Of a stretch of DNA of 64,000 bases, positions 9,178 to 17,218 are shown piece by piece. Source of the stretch: RGIG1995 sp045645205 (GTDB lineage: Bacteria > Bacillota > Clostridia > Oscillospirales > CAG-272); assembly GCA_045645205.1 (NCBI GenBank), contig JAZRIJ010000078.1, positions 3,012-67,011 of the forward strand. Reading direction: 5' to 3'. The notes below the pieces were generated by a model. It worked only from the letters and a program-made list of their open reading frames with translations, ran no database searches and had not been told where the DNA came from. A program made the translations under genes and the position numbers. Numbering within the stretch: the first letter of the stretch is position 1; each line of letters opens with the position of its first letter.

Positions 9178-9204
9178 TTTTTTCTGCGCTCCGCGCAGAA
9201 AAAA
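9178..9204. other. perfect palindrome after the Ldh2 gene
   Basis: Twelve-nt arms (U-run + CUGCGC / GCGCAG + A-run) around a 3-nt loop. The U-run is 5' of the stem, so it is not a canonical intrinsic terminator on either strand. Confidence 0.5.
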
Positions 9205-9213
9205 CAAAACGAA

Positions 9214-9281
9214 CGCTTGTGCTGAAGGCTTTGGGTATCGACTTCGCTGAATACTTCGGCGACATCGGCGCTGGACTTTAA
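9214..9281 (+). pseudogene. 3' relic of a second Ldh2-family gene
   Basis: About 68 nt closely match the last 22 codons of the upstream dehydrogenase. With one extra T near 9236 removed, it reads ACAEGFG-IDFAEYFGDIGAGL-stop against GCAEGFGMKFSDYFGETGAEL-stop. Nothing else of the copy remains. It is the tail of a diverged tandem paralogue left by deletion, possibly by recombination between the two copies. Confidence 0.6.
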
Positions 9282-9327
9282 GATATAATTAATTATTTAA
9301 AAAAATATATAAAGGTGGTATTTAACT

Positions 9328-9567
9328 ATGGAAACCTTGAAGAAAATTTTTCCGTTCTCTTTTACGGCAAAGAAAGACCTCGTTGCTTTGATCATCAACA
9401 TTCTTATTTACATTGCTCTTGATGTTGTGATCGGTTTTGTTATCGGACTTTTGGCAAACATTCCGTTGATTGGTATTATCTTCGGTCTTGTAGGCGGTCT
9501 CGTCGGTTTGTACTTCTTCGTAGGCGCTATACTCTCAGTTCTTGACTACCTTAAAGTCTTGAAGTAA
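9328..9567 (+). CDS. small membrane protein, unknown
   Basis: A 79-aa protein with two long hydrophobic helices (about 18-47 and 48-72) and a basic N-terminus. The second helix is Gly-rich (GLVGGLVGLYFFVGA), as in small pore or oligomerising peptides. AAAGGTGG lies 10 nt before the ATG, and a strong terminator follows at 9591. It is not recognised as a known family. Confidence 0.7.
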   Translation: METLKKIFPFSFTAKKDLVALIINILIYIALDVVIGFVIGLLANIPLIGIIFGLVGGLVGLYFFVGAILSVLDYLKVLK

Positions 9568-9590
9568 TTCGACATAATAACAATCTTTCG

Positions 9591-9624
9591 AATGTTTCGG
9601 TTTCACCCGAAACATTCTTTTTTT
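9591..9624 (+). terminator. intrinsic terminator of the small membrane gene
   Basis: AATGTTTCGG stem, 5-6 nt loop, CCGAAACATT, then CTTTTTTT. Confidence 0.85.
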
Positions 9625-9640
9625 GTTTGTGCACAGTGGC

Positions 9641-9862
9641 TATGAGATCCTTCGACTTCGGCGTAAACCGCCTCCGCTCAGGATGACGAGCATAGGTTGG
9701 TCATTTTGAGCGAGCAACGCAAACTAATGTTTTCCGCCAAACTTTACGGCGAGTCGAAAAATCCCATTAAGTTTCTGCAAGCTTTATGAGATCCTTCGAC
9801 TACGGCGTTACCGCCTCCGCTCAGGATGACGATAATGATTATGTTTCTTTGCTCAGGATGAC
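9641..9862 (+). repeat. dispersed repeat cluster 1 (A-B-A arrangement)
   Basis: Unit A (GAGATCCTTCGACT...GCTCAGGATGAC), then unit B reversed (CATTTTGAGCGAGC...GAGTCGAAAAATCCCAT), then a second A and a partial A. The clusters at 13256, 17116, 22757, 23695, 33194, 35421 and 37811 are of the same family. All are intergenic. Confidence 0.85.
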
Positions 9863-9880
9863 AAGAACACTATAAGGCAC

Positions 9881-9915
9881 AAAAAGCCCTTGACTTTTTC
9901 AGTCAAAGGCTTTTT
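9881..9915. terminator. bidirectional terminator
   Basis: AAAAAGCC-TTGACT stem with TTTTT on both strands, just past the stop of the leftward surface-protein gene. Confidence 0.8.
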
Positions 9916-9924
9916 ATTATTGAA

Positions 9925-12900
9925 TTATTTTGCTGTGAATGTATAGTTCTGAATTAAATGACATCCGGAGCTAATCGTTCCATCATTTTTAATTAAACCG
10001 GATACAACTACATGCAAATCTACTGTATATGTTTCTCCAGGTACAAAGCTAAAGCCTTCAAAATCAAATCCAGAAAGATCATATTCTCCAGTATGATAAG
10101 AATGTGTATTAGCTGTACCCTGCACCGTTAACGATATATTGTCTGTGTGCTTGAATAACTCATTTTCGCCCTGCTTTACAGCTGCTGTAACAGAAATAAT
10201 TTGTCTGTTCGACTTCACAATACCGGAAAGTTTACCATTCGGAAGAGTGTTGTCTAAATTAAGACCGGTTACATATGTAAATTCTGTATCTGAGTTACCT
10301 GTAGCAAGCTCGGGGATAGTAATAGGTAAATAACCATACTCTAAAAGATATTCAAATGTAGATGATTTTTCTTGTATCGAGGATTGAGTATTTTTAAAAA
10401 TATACCGGTTAGAAGCTCCTGCCGCCTGATCTATACAATTTACAGAGCTATTTTGTATCAACCAATTAAACTGGCTATCAGTAAAATTATCAATCTGCTC
10501 GTTAGTATAATCATTAATCGCCCCATCAACACTTAACACAAGACGCGCATGACGTCCACCATTACTATTAATGTATATAATCGCATCGCCTTTCTGAAGT
10601 TCCTTATAGGCTTTTACTATCTCTCTTTTTCCTATATTAGTAATCGCATTAACAGTATTATAGCTTGGTATATCATTAAAATCATAATAATTACCAACCG
10701 GTATAACTCCGCAGTAATCCGATGAAAGCACATCGTAAGTGGTATTCATCTTTTGAATCTCTTCCCTATTATTAAGTACTGTATTCCATGACAAAATAAC
10801 AGACGTTATACAGTCGTTTCCGGGGAAAGTTCTAAAGTTCTGGCGACCTGCCTCTTTTTGTTCTGCGGTAAGAAGTTTATCAAGGTTACTTTCATTAGTC
10901 ATTAGATTAACATAACTGCTCTCTAACGGAATATATGCCCCGTCAAGTTCACTCATAGATTTAAACGTTTCTACTTGAGACATTGTATAATTTATGTATG
11001 GCAATCCTTTGTATGTCACTCCGGCACGGAATATTGCTTTCATCTGTGTAGTACCATTACTTGAACTATCATTATAGATTATAAAAGTTTCCGTAGGTGT
11101 CCATTCAATATTTGCCATATTCCGCATATAAGCTACAACTTTGTTACGCAATTCATTTACTCTGGTTTGACTTGCATACTGCACGTTTTCACTATATTGG
11201 TAACTAACATCAACAAGATTACTCTGAAGGAACTGCTTTATCCCCGCCGATTCATTTTCATTATTTATTGCTTTTTTGGCTATTTGGTAAGGATTTCTTT
11301 CGATTATTTCCGAATATCTGTAGTATTCTTCGCCATTGTAAATAATCTTTACATACGCTCTTGCCTTGTAGTTTGTGCAGTAGTTATTTTCTCTGATCAC
11401 TCCTCCACCCAAACCGAGCACTGTAAACTCTGTCTTCATTCGGTCTGTTGTAGTTTGATACAAATCTTTGTATCCATTGGTTTCAGTTTTAACAGGCTGA
11501 CCATCATACATACCAGCGGATTGCTTGTGATTGAAATATTCATCGCTTATAAGCATATCAGAGGCAATCGAAATTATACCACATTCAACCGTTTCTATGT
11601 AGCTTGAATACTTATTTGTATAGTTTGCCTTAAAACGTATCTGCTGGTCGCCTTCTGTTGTTTTTATCTGCGCGCCCTCTATCTCTACATCAGGCGCTTT
11701 GATTACATTAATTTGTTCTTTATGGTATGATTGATCACCATAGTAATATTCAACAGTAACACCTTCTGCTTCTGTTGTTGTATTGCACTTTGCGTTGAAT
11801 GCCCTAACATTATCTATGTTGCATCTGACAGTATAAGTTCCCGCTATAGCGGTATTAGTCTGTTCATTCTTATAAGTTACATTAAGAACTGCTCCGTCAC
11901 TTGATACAGTTGTGTCGCCAACAAATGCAACTTTGTTCGAGGGAACGGAGAGGAGTGTAATAGTATTAACCCATTTTGCAGGGTACATTATATTTTTATT
12001 ACTGGATAAACTTCCGACACTTGTTATAATATTGTTGAGTTGGCTATTCTGTACATTTGATGCCTCTGACAAGTCAACATTTGTTTTGGATGCTACGTTG
12101 TTTACTCCATTGGAATCATATTGGAATCTATCAGCTATAGGAGAAGTTTGGCTAAATGTTCCACCGTAAATTTTTATATTAACTTCAGCATCTTCATTTA
12201 TAAAACCGCCTGCACCGGCACCATATATTTTTGTGTTGATTGTTCCGTCTTTAATAATTATATCAACATTTCCATCCATATTCGCGCCTGCACCCACATT
12301 TCGAGAACCGCCCGAGATACCATTTTTAAAAGTTCCGCCCTCAATTGTTATCTTTGAATCACCTGTGTGAGTATATGAGCCGCTGTTTATTCCCCAGCTT
12401 GAACCCACCACATTAAAGTATGTACCGCTTTTTATTGTGATATTAGTATCCCCTGTCATTGCCTTGTAACGAGTACCACCTGCAATGGAAATAAAAGATG
12501 TTGAATTGGGATTATCGGTATCTATACCATCACCAAACACAGTTTTGTTTCCATTACAGCATATAACTCTGTCACCACTGTTCGTATAAAGCTTTATATT
12601 TTCAAATACAGTGGGAGCATTTAAAATTAATACTGCCTTTCCTGAAAGAGTTAAATTAGCAACCTCAGTATAATCTTCATTGTCATATTTACTTGTTATA
12701 CAAAGAGTTTTATCCGATTTCGGAAAAACAAACTCAGCGTAACCATTACTAGGATTACTTGTGAAACCTGTGCATTGAACATTACCAATTTCTAAAGAAC
12801 CGCATATTACAATAGTACCGCCCACCTTAGATAACTTTTCAGCAGCACGGTATAGCGCTGTGTTTTTATAAAAATTCGTTCCATCATAACCGGCATCAGT

Positions 12901-13092
12901 TTGAGCAAGATTGCCCATAGCATTGGCTGATGATGAGCCGTCGCCTGTCCCGCTCACCGTATCTTTGATATATATTACATCATTTAACACAACGATTTCT
13001 TCTTGCGCTGATGAATGAAGTGTCAGCACGGATAATGATATAACCACTGTCAATACCAATGCCATGCTAAAAAGTGCTAAAAAACGTTTCAT
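9925..13092 (-). CDS. large secreted surface protein with beta-helix region and NlpC/P60-like domain
   Basis: A 1055-aa exported protein. Residues 1-30 are a signal peptide (MKRFLALFSMALVLTVVISL, then an SSAQ cleavage-like site). Residues about 50-340 are rich in short Gly/Asn repeats (GGTIVICGSLEIGN, KSGTYFNVVG, IEGGTFKNG, IKDGTINTKIYGAG), typical of a right-handed beta-helix. The middle is uncharacterised. Near 780-900 FPGNDCITSVILSW supplies a candidate nucleophilic Cys, and LQKGDAIIYINSNGGRHARLV a candidate His, as in NlpC/P60 or CHAP cysteine peptidases. The C-terminus looks like a beta-sandwich. No LPXTG or S-layer anchor is visible. It has its own promoter and terminator. Peptidoglycan or glycan binding is inferred; the domain calls are by eye. 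Confidence 0.7.
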   Translation of the reverse strand: MKRFLALFSMALVLTVVISLSVLTLHSSAQEEIVVLNDVIYIKDTVSGTGDGSSSANAMGNLAQTDAGYDGTNFYKNTALYRAAEKLSKVGGTIVICGSLEIGNVQCTGFTSNPSNGYAEFVFPKSDKTLCITSKYDNEDYTEVANLTLSGKAVLILNAPTVFENIKLYTNSGDRVICCNGNKTVFGDGIDTDNPNSTSFISIAGGTRYKAMTGDTNITIKSGTYFNVVGSSWGINSGSYTHTGDSKITIEGGTFKNGISGGSRNVGAGANMDGNVDIIIKDGTINTKIYGAGAGGFINEDAEVNIKIYGGTFSQTSPIADRFQYDSNGVNNVASKTNVDLSEASNVQNSQLNNIITSVGSLSSNKNIMYPAKWVNTITLLSVPSNKVAFVGDTTVSSDGAVLNVTYKNEQTNTAIAGTYTVRCNIDNVRAFNAKCNTTTEAEGVTVEYYYGDQSYHKEQINVIKAPDVEIEGAQIKTTEGDQQIRFKANYTNKYSSYIETVECGIISIASDMLISDEYFNHKQSAGMYDGQPVKTETNGYKDLYQTTTDRMKTEFTVLGLGGGVIRENNYCTNYKARAYVKIIYNGEEYYRYSEIIERNPYQIAKKAINNENESAGIKQFLQSNLVDVSYQYSENVQYASQTRVNELRNKVVAYMRNMANIEWTPTETFIIYNDSSSNGTTQMKAIFRAGVTYKGLPYINYTMSQVETFKSMSELDGAYIPLESSYVNLMTNESNLDKLLTAEQKEAGRQNFRTFPGNDCITSVILSWNTVLNNREEIQKMNTTYDVLSSDYCGVIPVGNYYDFNDIPSYNTVNAITNIGKREIVKAYKELQKGDAIIYINSNGGRHARLVLSVDGAINDYTNEQIDNFTDSQFNWLIQNSSVNCIDQAAGASNRYIFKNTQSSIQEKSSTFEYLLEYGYLPITIPELATGNSDTEFTYVTGLNLDNTLPNGKLSGIVKSNRQIISVTAAVKQGENELFKHTDNISLTVQGTANTHSYHTGEYDLSGFDFEGFSFVPGETYTVDLHVVVSGLIKNDGTISSGCHLIQNYTFTAK

Positions 13093-13128
13093 TGTTAATA
13101 CTCCTTATTGTTAAAAATAATCAATTAT

Positions 13129-13157
13129 ATTATATAGTACATTTTGCTAACAGTCAA
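13129..13157 (-). promoter_or_regulatory. promoter of the surface protein
   Basis: Minus-strand TTGACT, 17-nt spacer, TATAAT; AAGGAG lies before the start codon. Confidence 0.75.
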
Positions 13158-13255
13158 TGGACAAAACAACTTTTTATGGACAAAACGACGAAGCAGGCGC
13201 GAGTTATTAAATTATTATTTAACGTTTCTTAAACTTTTTGATACCTTTTATTTGT

Positions 13256-13434
13256 CGAGACTTTGTTTTGCCCTCTCCGCTCAGGATGACGAGCACACCT
13301 CCGTCATTTTGAGCGAGCTTCGCAAACTGACGTTTTTCGCCAAGTTTTAAGGCGAGTCGAAAAATCCCATTAAGTTTCTGCAGGCTTTATGAGATCCTTC
13401 GACTTCGGCGCAAACCGCCTCCGCTCAGGATGAC
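13256..13434 (+). repeat. dispersed repeat cluster 2
   Basis: Partial A, reversed B (TTTTGAGCGAGC to GAGTCGAAAAATCCCAT), then a complete A, in the same orientation as cluster 1. It lies between the surface-protein promoter and the 3' end of the AEC permease. Confidence 0.85.
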
Positions 13435-13518
13435 AATAGTGGTGAAGTGGAACATTCCAAAGGCTATGTAATTACAAATGGCTCCCTTTACACAAGAGAG
13501 CCTATTGGTTGCTTTGTA

Positions 13519-14463
13519 TTATATAATCTGCGCTACACCGACTATAAGCGGTAGTGTTATTACCGAAATGGCTGTGGTCATTCCGACACAGGTTGCTGCA
13601 TATCCCGGCTCTATATCATACAACTCCGCAAACATATTTGTTATGCTTGCTGTGGGGAGCCCTGCCATTATCAGCGTAAACATACATATCTCCGCATTCA
13701 GACCTACCACATATTTGGCAAGCAGATATATAACAAGCGGGAACACTATAAGCTTTATTAGACATACATAATATATCTTCAAGTCGCCGAAAAGCCTTTT
13801 AACAGGATGTGTTGCCAAAACGCCGCCAAGAACAAGCAGAGATATGGGAGTACAGAGACCGCCGATGTAGCCCAATGCTGTGGTTATTCCTGCAGGCATA
13901 TATTCATACATATTTGCAAAATAAAGCAACACACCGAGAGTACACGGAACCGTTCCGTAGTTCAAAAACACTTTTTTGGGGTTGAGCTTTATATCATCTC
14001 TGCCGCGTCCTAAAACTATCATTCCGTAGGTCCATGCAAATATGTGGAATATTATTGAATAGAACGACGCCCACGCGACTGCCTCCGAGCCGAACATCTG
14101 CTCAACTATCGGCAGACCGAAAAACATTACGTTTGCAAAAAGGATACTGTGCTCCGACAGCTTTCTTGAGTTTTCTTCTTTCATAAAACGCATGGACAGC
14201 CAGCCTGTTACAGCCGCCAATGTATGTACTCCCAGGCTTATAAGCAATATCTTGCCGAGAAGCTTTGTGTTGTCCAGTGTCATCTGCATCTTTATCATGG
14301 ATGATACGATAAGCACCGGCTGTGTTACGTGAAGCACAAGCTTCGACAGGCTCTTCGAGAACTGCGCGTCTATCACATTTTTCTTGCGCAGATAGTAGCC
14401 TACCATCATTACAAGAAACATACTTACTGCTATATTTAATACTATACTGCTGTCAAATTCCAT
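13519..14463 (-). CDS. AEC family transporter (auxin efflux carrier-like permease)
   Basis: A 314-aa integral membrane protein with about ten hydrophobic segments in two five-helix halves. The family features are an N-terminal hydrophobic hairpin followed by RKKNVIDAQFSKSLSKLVLHVTQP-type sequence and a C-terminal AGLPTASITNMFAELY block. AEC proteins export or take up organic acids such as malate; the substrate here is unknown. It begins 2 nt after the uracil-DNA glycosylase stop, so it is co-transcribed with mecA-udg. Confidence 0.85.
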   Translation of the reverse strand: MEFDSSIVLNIAVSMFLVMMVGYYLRKKNVIDAQFSKSLSKLVLHVTQPVLIVSSMIKMQMTLDNTKLLGKILLISLGVHTLAAVTGWLSMRFMKEENSRKLSEHSILFANVMFFGLPIVEQMFGSEAVAWASFYSIIFHIFAWTYGMIVLGRGRDDIKLNPKKVFLNYGTVPCTLGVLLYFANMYEYMPAGITTALGYIGGLCTPISLLVLGGVLATHPVKRLFGDLKIYYVCLIKLIVFPLVIYLLAKYVVGLNAEICMFTLIMAGLPTASITNMFAELYDIEPGYAATCVGMTTAISVITLPLIVGVAQII

Positions 14464-14465
14464 TG

Positions 14466-15047
14466 TTATTTTTCAACCTCGTCAAGTCTCTTCTTTATTT
14501 TTTGCATATCTATCAGCATATCTTCTTTTCTTCTCGGATCTCTTAAAAGCGCCGCAGGATGATATACCGCGCATATCGTAAATCCGTTTTTCTCAAAAAA
14601 TATGCCGTGTTCTTTGGTTATCATAAAATCTTCTTTTATGAGCCTTTTTGCCGATATTCTGCCCAGACATACTATTATCTTCGGTCTGATAAGCCTTACC
14701 TGTTCGCGAAGATAAGCAATACATTTGTCCTGCTCGTCTTCCCTCGGGTCACGGTTTTTTGGGGGACGGCATTTCAGCATATTCGCTATAAACACTCTTT
14801 CCCTATCGATGTCTACGGCATAAAGAAACTTGTCGAGAAGCTTACCTGCCGCGCCCACAAAGGGTACGCCGCTCAGATCCTCTTTTTCGCCCGGCGCTTC
14901 TCCTATAAACATTATGTCCGCTTTTCTGTTGCCCGAGCCGAATACTACATTTGTTCTCGTTTCGCATAACGGGCATTTCATACAGCTCTTACATTTCTGT
15001 TCAAGTTCTTCCCATTGTTTTTCAATTTCTGTTTCTGTAATTGACAT
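14466..15047 (-). CDS. family 4 uracil-DNA glycosylase (4Fe-4S)
   Basis: A 193-aa base-excision repair enzyme that removes uracil from DNA. The N-terminal CKSCMKCPLC supplies cluster cysteines. Motif A is GEAPGEKED, followed by GVPFVGAAGKLLD and the C-terminal motif HPAALLRDP. The further cluster Cys is in MLKCRPP. It sits between mecA (36 nt gap) and the AEC permease (2 nt gap). Confidence 0.92.
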   Translation of the reverse strand: MSITETEIEKQWEELEQKCKSCMKCPLCETRTNVVFGSGNRKADIMFIGEAPGEKEDLSGVPFVGAAGKLLDKFLYAVDIDRERVFIANMLKCRPPKNRDPREDEQDKCIAYLREQVRLIRPKIIVCLGRISAKRLIKEDFMITKEHGIFFEKNGFTICAVYHPAALLRDPRRKEDMLIDMQKIKKRLDEVEK

Positions 15048-15083
15048 TTCTCCCTGTCCTTTTTTGTTTTTCCCTGTTTTTTA

Positions 15084-15707
15084 TTAAATCGTTCCTATAA
15101 GCCTGACAGCATCCTTTCCCACTATCCTGTCAGCGTGCTCTTCTATGTATATCAAAGCCTCTTTGCCGCCTATTCTCCTGCCATACTCTGCCGCAAGGTC
15201 GCTTTTTGTTACATTCTTCCGCTTGTTATACTGACTGTTCTGAGGCATTTCCTCCTGTAGAACAAGATAATATCTCGCGCCACCGTTTGCCATTCTTTGC
15301 GAATAGAGTATACTTTCGTTTTCGTAACCGCTTTTATGTAATATGTTACATGCCGAAACGGTATCGTCTATACCGTCAAATGAATAAACACAGTATTCTT
15401 TTTTCTTCCTCACAGATGTGTTTTTTTCTTTTGCGCCCATCCTTTTTTCGTTTCTGCATTCATCGCCGTTTCGCGTTACGTATACCTCACATCCGCCGTT
15501 TTTTGACGGATATACCTGTATAAACAACTTGCTTGAGTTGCTGTCAAACCCCGTCTTTTTCCTCGCCTCATCAAGTATTGCGGAAAAAATTTTCCGAATG
15601 TCTTTTTTCTCGTATGTCAATAATTCATCCGATATGTCATAATTTTCCATATCTGATGCAGTCAACATGATCTTCAGCTTTGAGTCGCTTATCAATATCA
15701 GTTCCAT
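15084..15707 (-). CDS. mecA: MecA-type ClpC adaptor protein
   Basis: A 207-aa adaptor that delivers substrates to ClpC for proteolysis. The N-terminal domain has a basic/hydrophobic pattern and SDMENYDISDELLTYEKKDIRKIF, then a linker, then a C-terminal domain with YCVYSFDGIDDTVSACN. Length is as for MecA (about 200-230). In spore-formers the partner is ClpC and targets include ComK or other regulators; the target here is unknown. Expressed from the promoter at 15746-15773. Confidence 0.85.
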   Translation of the reverse strand: MELILISDSKLKIMLTASDMENYDISDELLTYEKKDIRKIFSAILDEARKKTGFDSNSSKLFIQVYPSKNGGCEVYVTRNGDECRNEKRMGAKEKNTSVRKKKEYCVYSFDGIDDTVSACNILHKSGYENESILYSQRMANGGARYYLVLQEEMPQNSQYNKRKNVTKSDLAAEYGRRIGGKEALIYIEEHADRIVGKDAVRLIGTI

Positions 15708-15745
15708 TCCTGTGTCCGCCTTTTCGTAATTTGCTTATTACTATC

Positions 15746-15773
15746 ATTATACGCTAAGGCTCAAAAAATGTAA
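15746..15773 (-). promoter_or_regulatory. promoter of mecA-udg-AEC
   Basis: Minus-strand TTACAT, 16-nt spacer, TATAAT. Confidence 0.6.
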
Positions 15774-15816
15774 CCGTAAAGTTTTTGGATTTCCGGGGAT
15801 TTTTTGGTTTTTTTAT

Positions 15817-16770
15817 TTAAAATTCGTTCTTAAGCGAACGTGTAAACAAATTTTGAAGAACGGAATCAGTGTTTTTTCCGTTGTACAAAACATCATACAC
15901 CGCCGAGCAAATCGGCAGGTCAACATTATACTTTTCGGCAAGCTTCAATATCGCCTTTACAGTATAATACCCCTCTGCAAGACTGGTATACTGCTCCCCC
16001 TTTGCATACATCTCGCCGTACATTCTGTTGTGGCTGAACTTTGAAAACAATGTCGCCTCATAGTCGCCCAAATGACAAAGTCCGTATGCCGACAGCTCGT
16101 TACCTCCTAAAGCCGCTATAAGACGCGCTATCTCCCTTGTTCCTCTCGCCATAAGAGGCCCTTTTAAAGAAGACAGCCCCTTTCCGTCAAGCATACCGGC
16201 GGCAATACCTATTACGTTTTTTGCGGCGGCGCCTATCTCGTTTCCTATCAGGTCCTTGCCATAGTAAAAACGAATAAGCTCACTTGAAAACTGTGATATT
16301 AAGTAATTCTTGTATTCATCGTTGTCGCTGTCGATAACCATGCAGTTTGGTATACCCTTTGTAAATTCCTCCACGTGTCCCGGACCTATCCATACCGCAA
16401 TCTTTGTTTCGGGAGAGGTCGCCTCGCGCACCACCTCGGAAAGTCTCATTCCCGTGGAGATCTCTATACCTTTCATGCAGAGTATGTACTCCTTTTCGGA
16501 GGCGCCGAAGTCTTGCAGCTCCTGCATAAGTCCTCTAACCGCCTGCGAGGGAATAGAAATAACTGTCGTTTTATTCTTTGCGGCTTCTTCTATGCTGTCT
16601 GTTATATTTATTCTTTCGCCAAAGTCAACAACACCGTTTGTACGGGTTTCCATTATTTTTCTAATCTGCGGCAGGTCGTTGCCGTAAAGCGTTACATTAT
16701 GTCCTACTCTGTCGAGATACCACGCTATGCACGAGCCCCATCTTCCGCAACCTATTACCGTTATATCCAT
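15817..16770 (-). CDS. gpsA: NAD(P)H-dependent glycerol-3-phosphate dehydrogenase
   Basis: A 317-aa enzyme reducing DHAP to sn-glycerol-3-phosphate for phospholipid synthesis. It has the Rossmann motif GCGRWGSC at the N-terminus, KGIEISTG, and the catalytic Lys segment NEIGAAAKNVIGIAAGM. The ATG at 16770 (MDITVIG) is chosen because GGAGG lies 6 nt upstream; a TTG 12 nt further out would put the ribosome site inside the gene. Promoter at 16818-16846. Confidence 0.95.
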   Translation of the reverse strand: MDITVIGCGRWGSCIAWYLDRVGHNVTLYGNDLPQIRKIMETRTNGVVDFGERINITDSIEEAAKNKTTVISIPSQAVRGLMQELQDFGASEKEYILCMKGIEISTGMRLSEVVREATSPETKIAVWIGPGHVEEFTKGIPNCMVIDSDNDEYKNYLISQFSSELIRFYYGKDLIGNEIGAAAKNVIGIAAGMLDGKGLSSLKGPLMARGTREIARLIAALGGNELSAYGLCHLGDYEATLFSKFSHNRMYGEMYAKGEQYTSLAEGYYTVKAILKLAEKYNVDLPICSAVYDVLYNGKNTDSVLQNLFTRSLKNEF

Positions 16771-16817
16771 ATTTTCCTCCAAAAATCAGAAAAAATGTTT
16801 TATATTCCATAAGCTGT

Positions 16818-16846
16818 ATTCTATCATATTTTCTTTTTAGTGTCAA
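16818..16846 (-). promoter_or_regulatory. promoter of gpsA
   Basis: Minus-strand TTGACA, 17-nt spacer, TAGAAT. Confidence 0.75.
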
Positions 16847-16956
16847 TATGTGTTTATATTTAGATTATTCTTATAATATTTTGTAGAACGGGGGCGGTGT
16901 AATATTAAAGCCTCCCCGTTAATGCTGTCCACTTGCAAAGAGGTTTGGGCTTCCCT

Positions 16957-17030
16957 CTTGCCCTCTCCTGTCGGGGTAGCGAAGCGGCAAGGTGGAAACG
17001 GCGGGAGCAAGCCCCCGCCCTACAGTCAAC
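16957..17030 (+). repeat. dispersed GC-rich repeat, family C copy 1
   Basis: Shares CTTGCCCTCTCCTGTCGG, GGTGGAAACGG and CGGGAGCAAGCCCCCGCCC with the block at 23911-24039. Non-coding. Confidence 0.75.
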
Positions 17031-17050
17031 ATTAAAGCGTGTAAATAAAA

Positions 17051-17101
17051 AAACAGCATTTATTACCTGTAGATTTAAGACAGTATAAATGCTGTTTTTG
17101 T
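17051..17101. terminator. orphan bidirectional terminator-like hairpin
   Basis: AAACAGCATTTAT and ATAAATGCTGTTT pair around a 21-nt loop, with T-runs on both sides. No gene ends here now, so it may mark a lost gene upstream of the portal. Confidence 0.55.
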
Positions 17102-17115
17102 TTTTGCAGACTTTT

Positions 17116-17162
17116 ATGAGATCCTTCGACTACGGCGCAAAACGCCTCCGCTCAGGATGACA
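17116..17162 (+). repeat. dispersed repeat cluster 3 (single A unit)
   Basis: One A unit, GAGATCCTTCGACT to GCTCAGGATGAC, directly at the left border of the phage gene set. Confidence 0.85.
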
Positions 17163-17218
17163 ATCCTTTATTACCTTTTGTTTTTTTATACAAATTTTTT
17201 TAGAATGGAGAAAAAGTT

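Noticed and set aside
9178..9204. Palindrome as the Ldh2 terminator
   Set aside because: The U-run is before the stem and an A-run after it on both strands, so it lacks the terminator layout.
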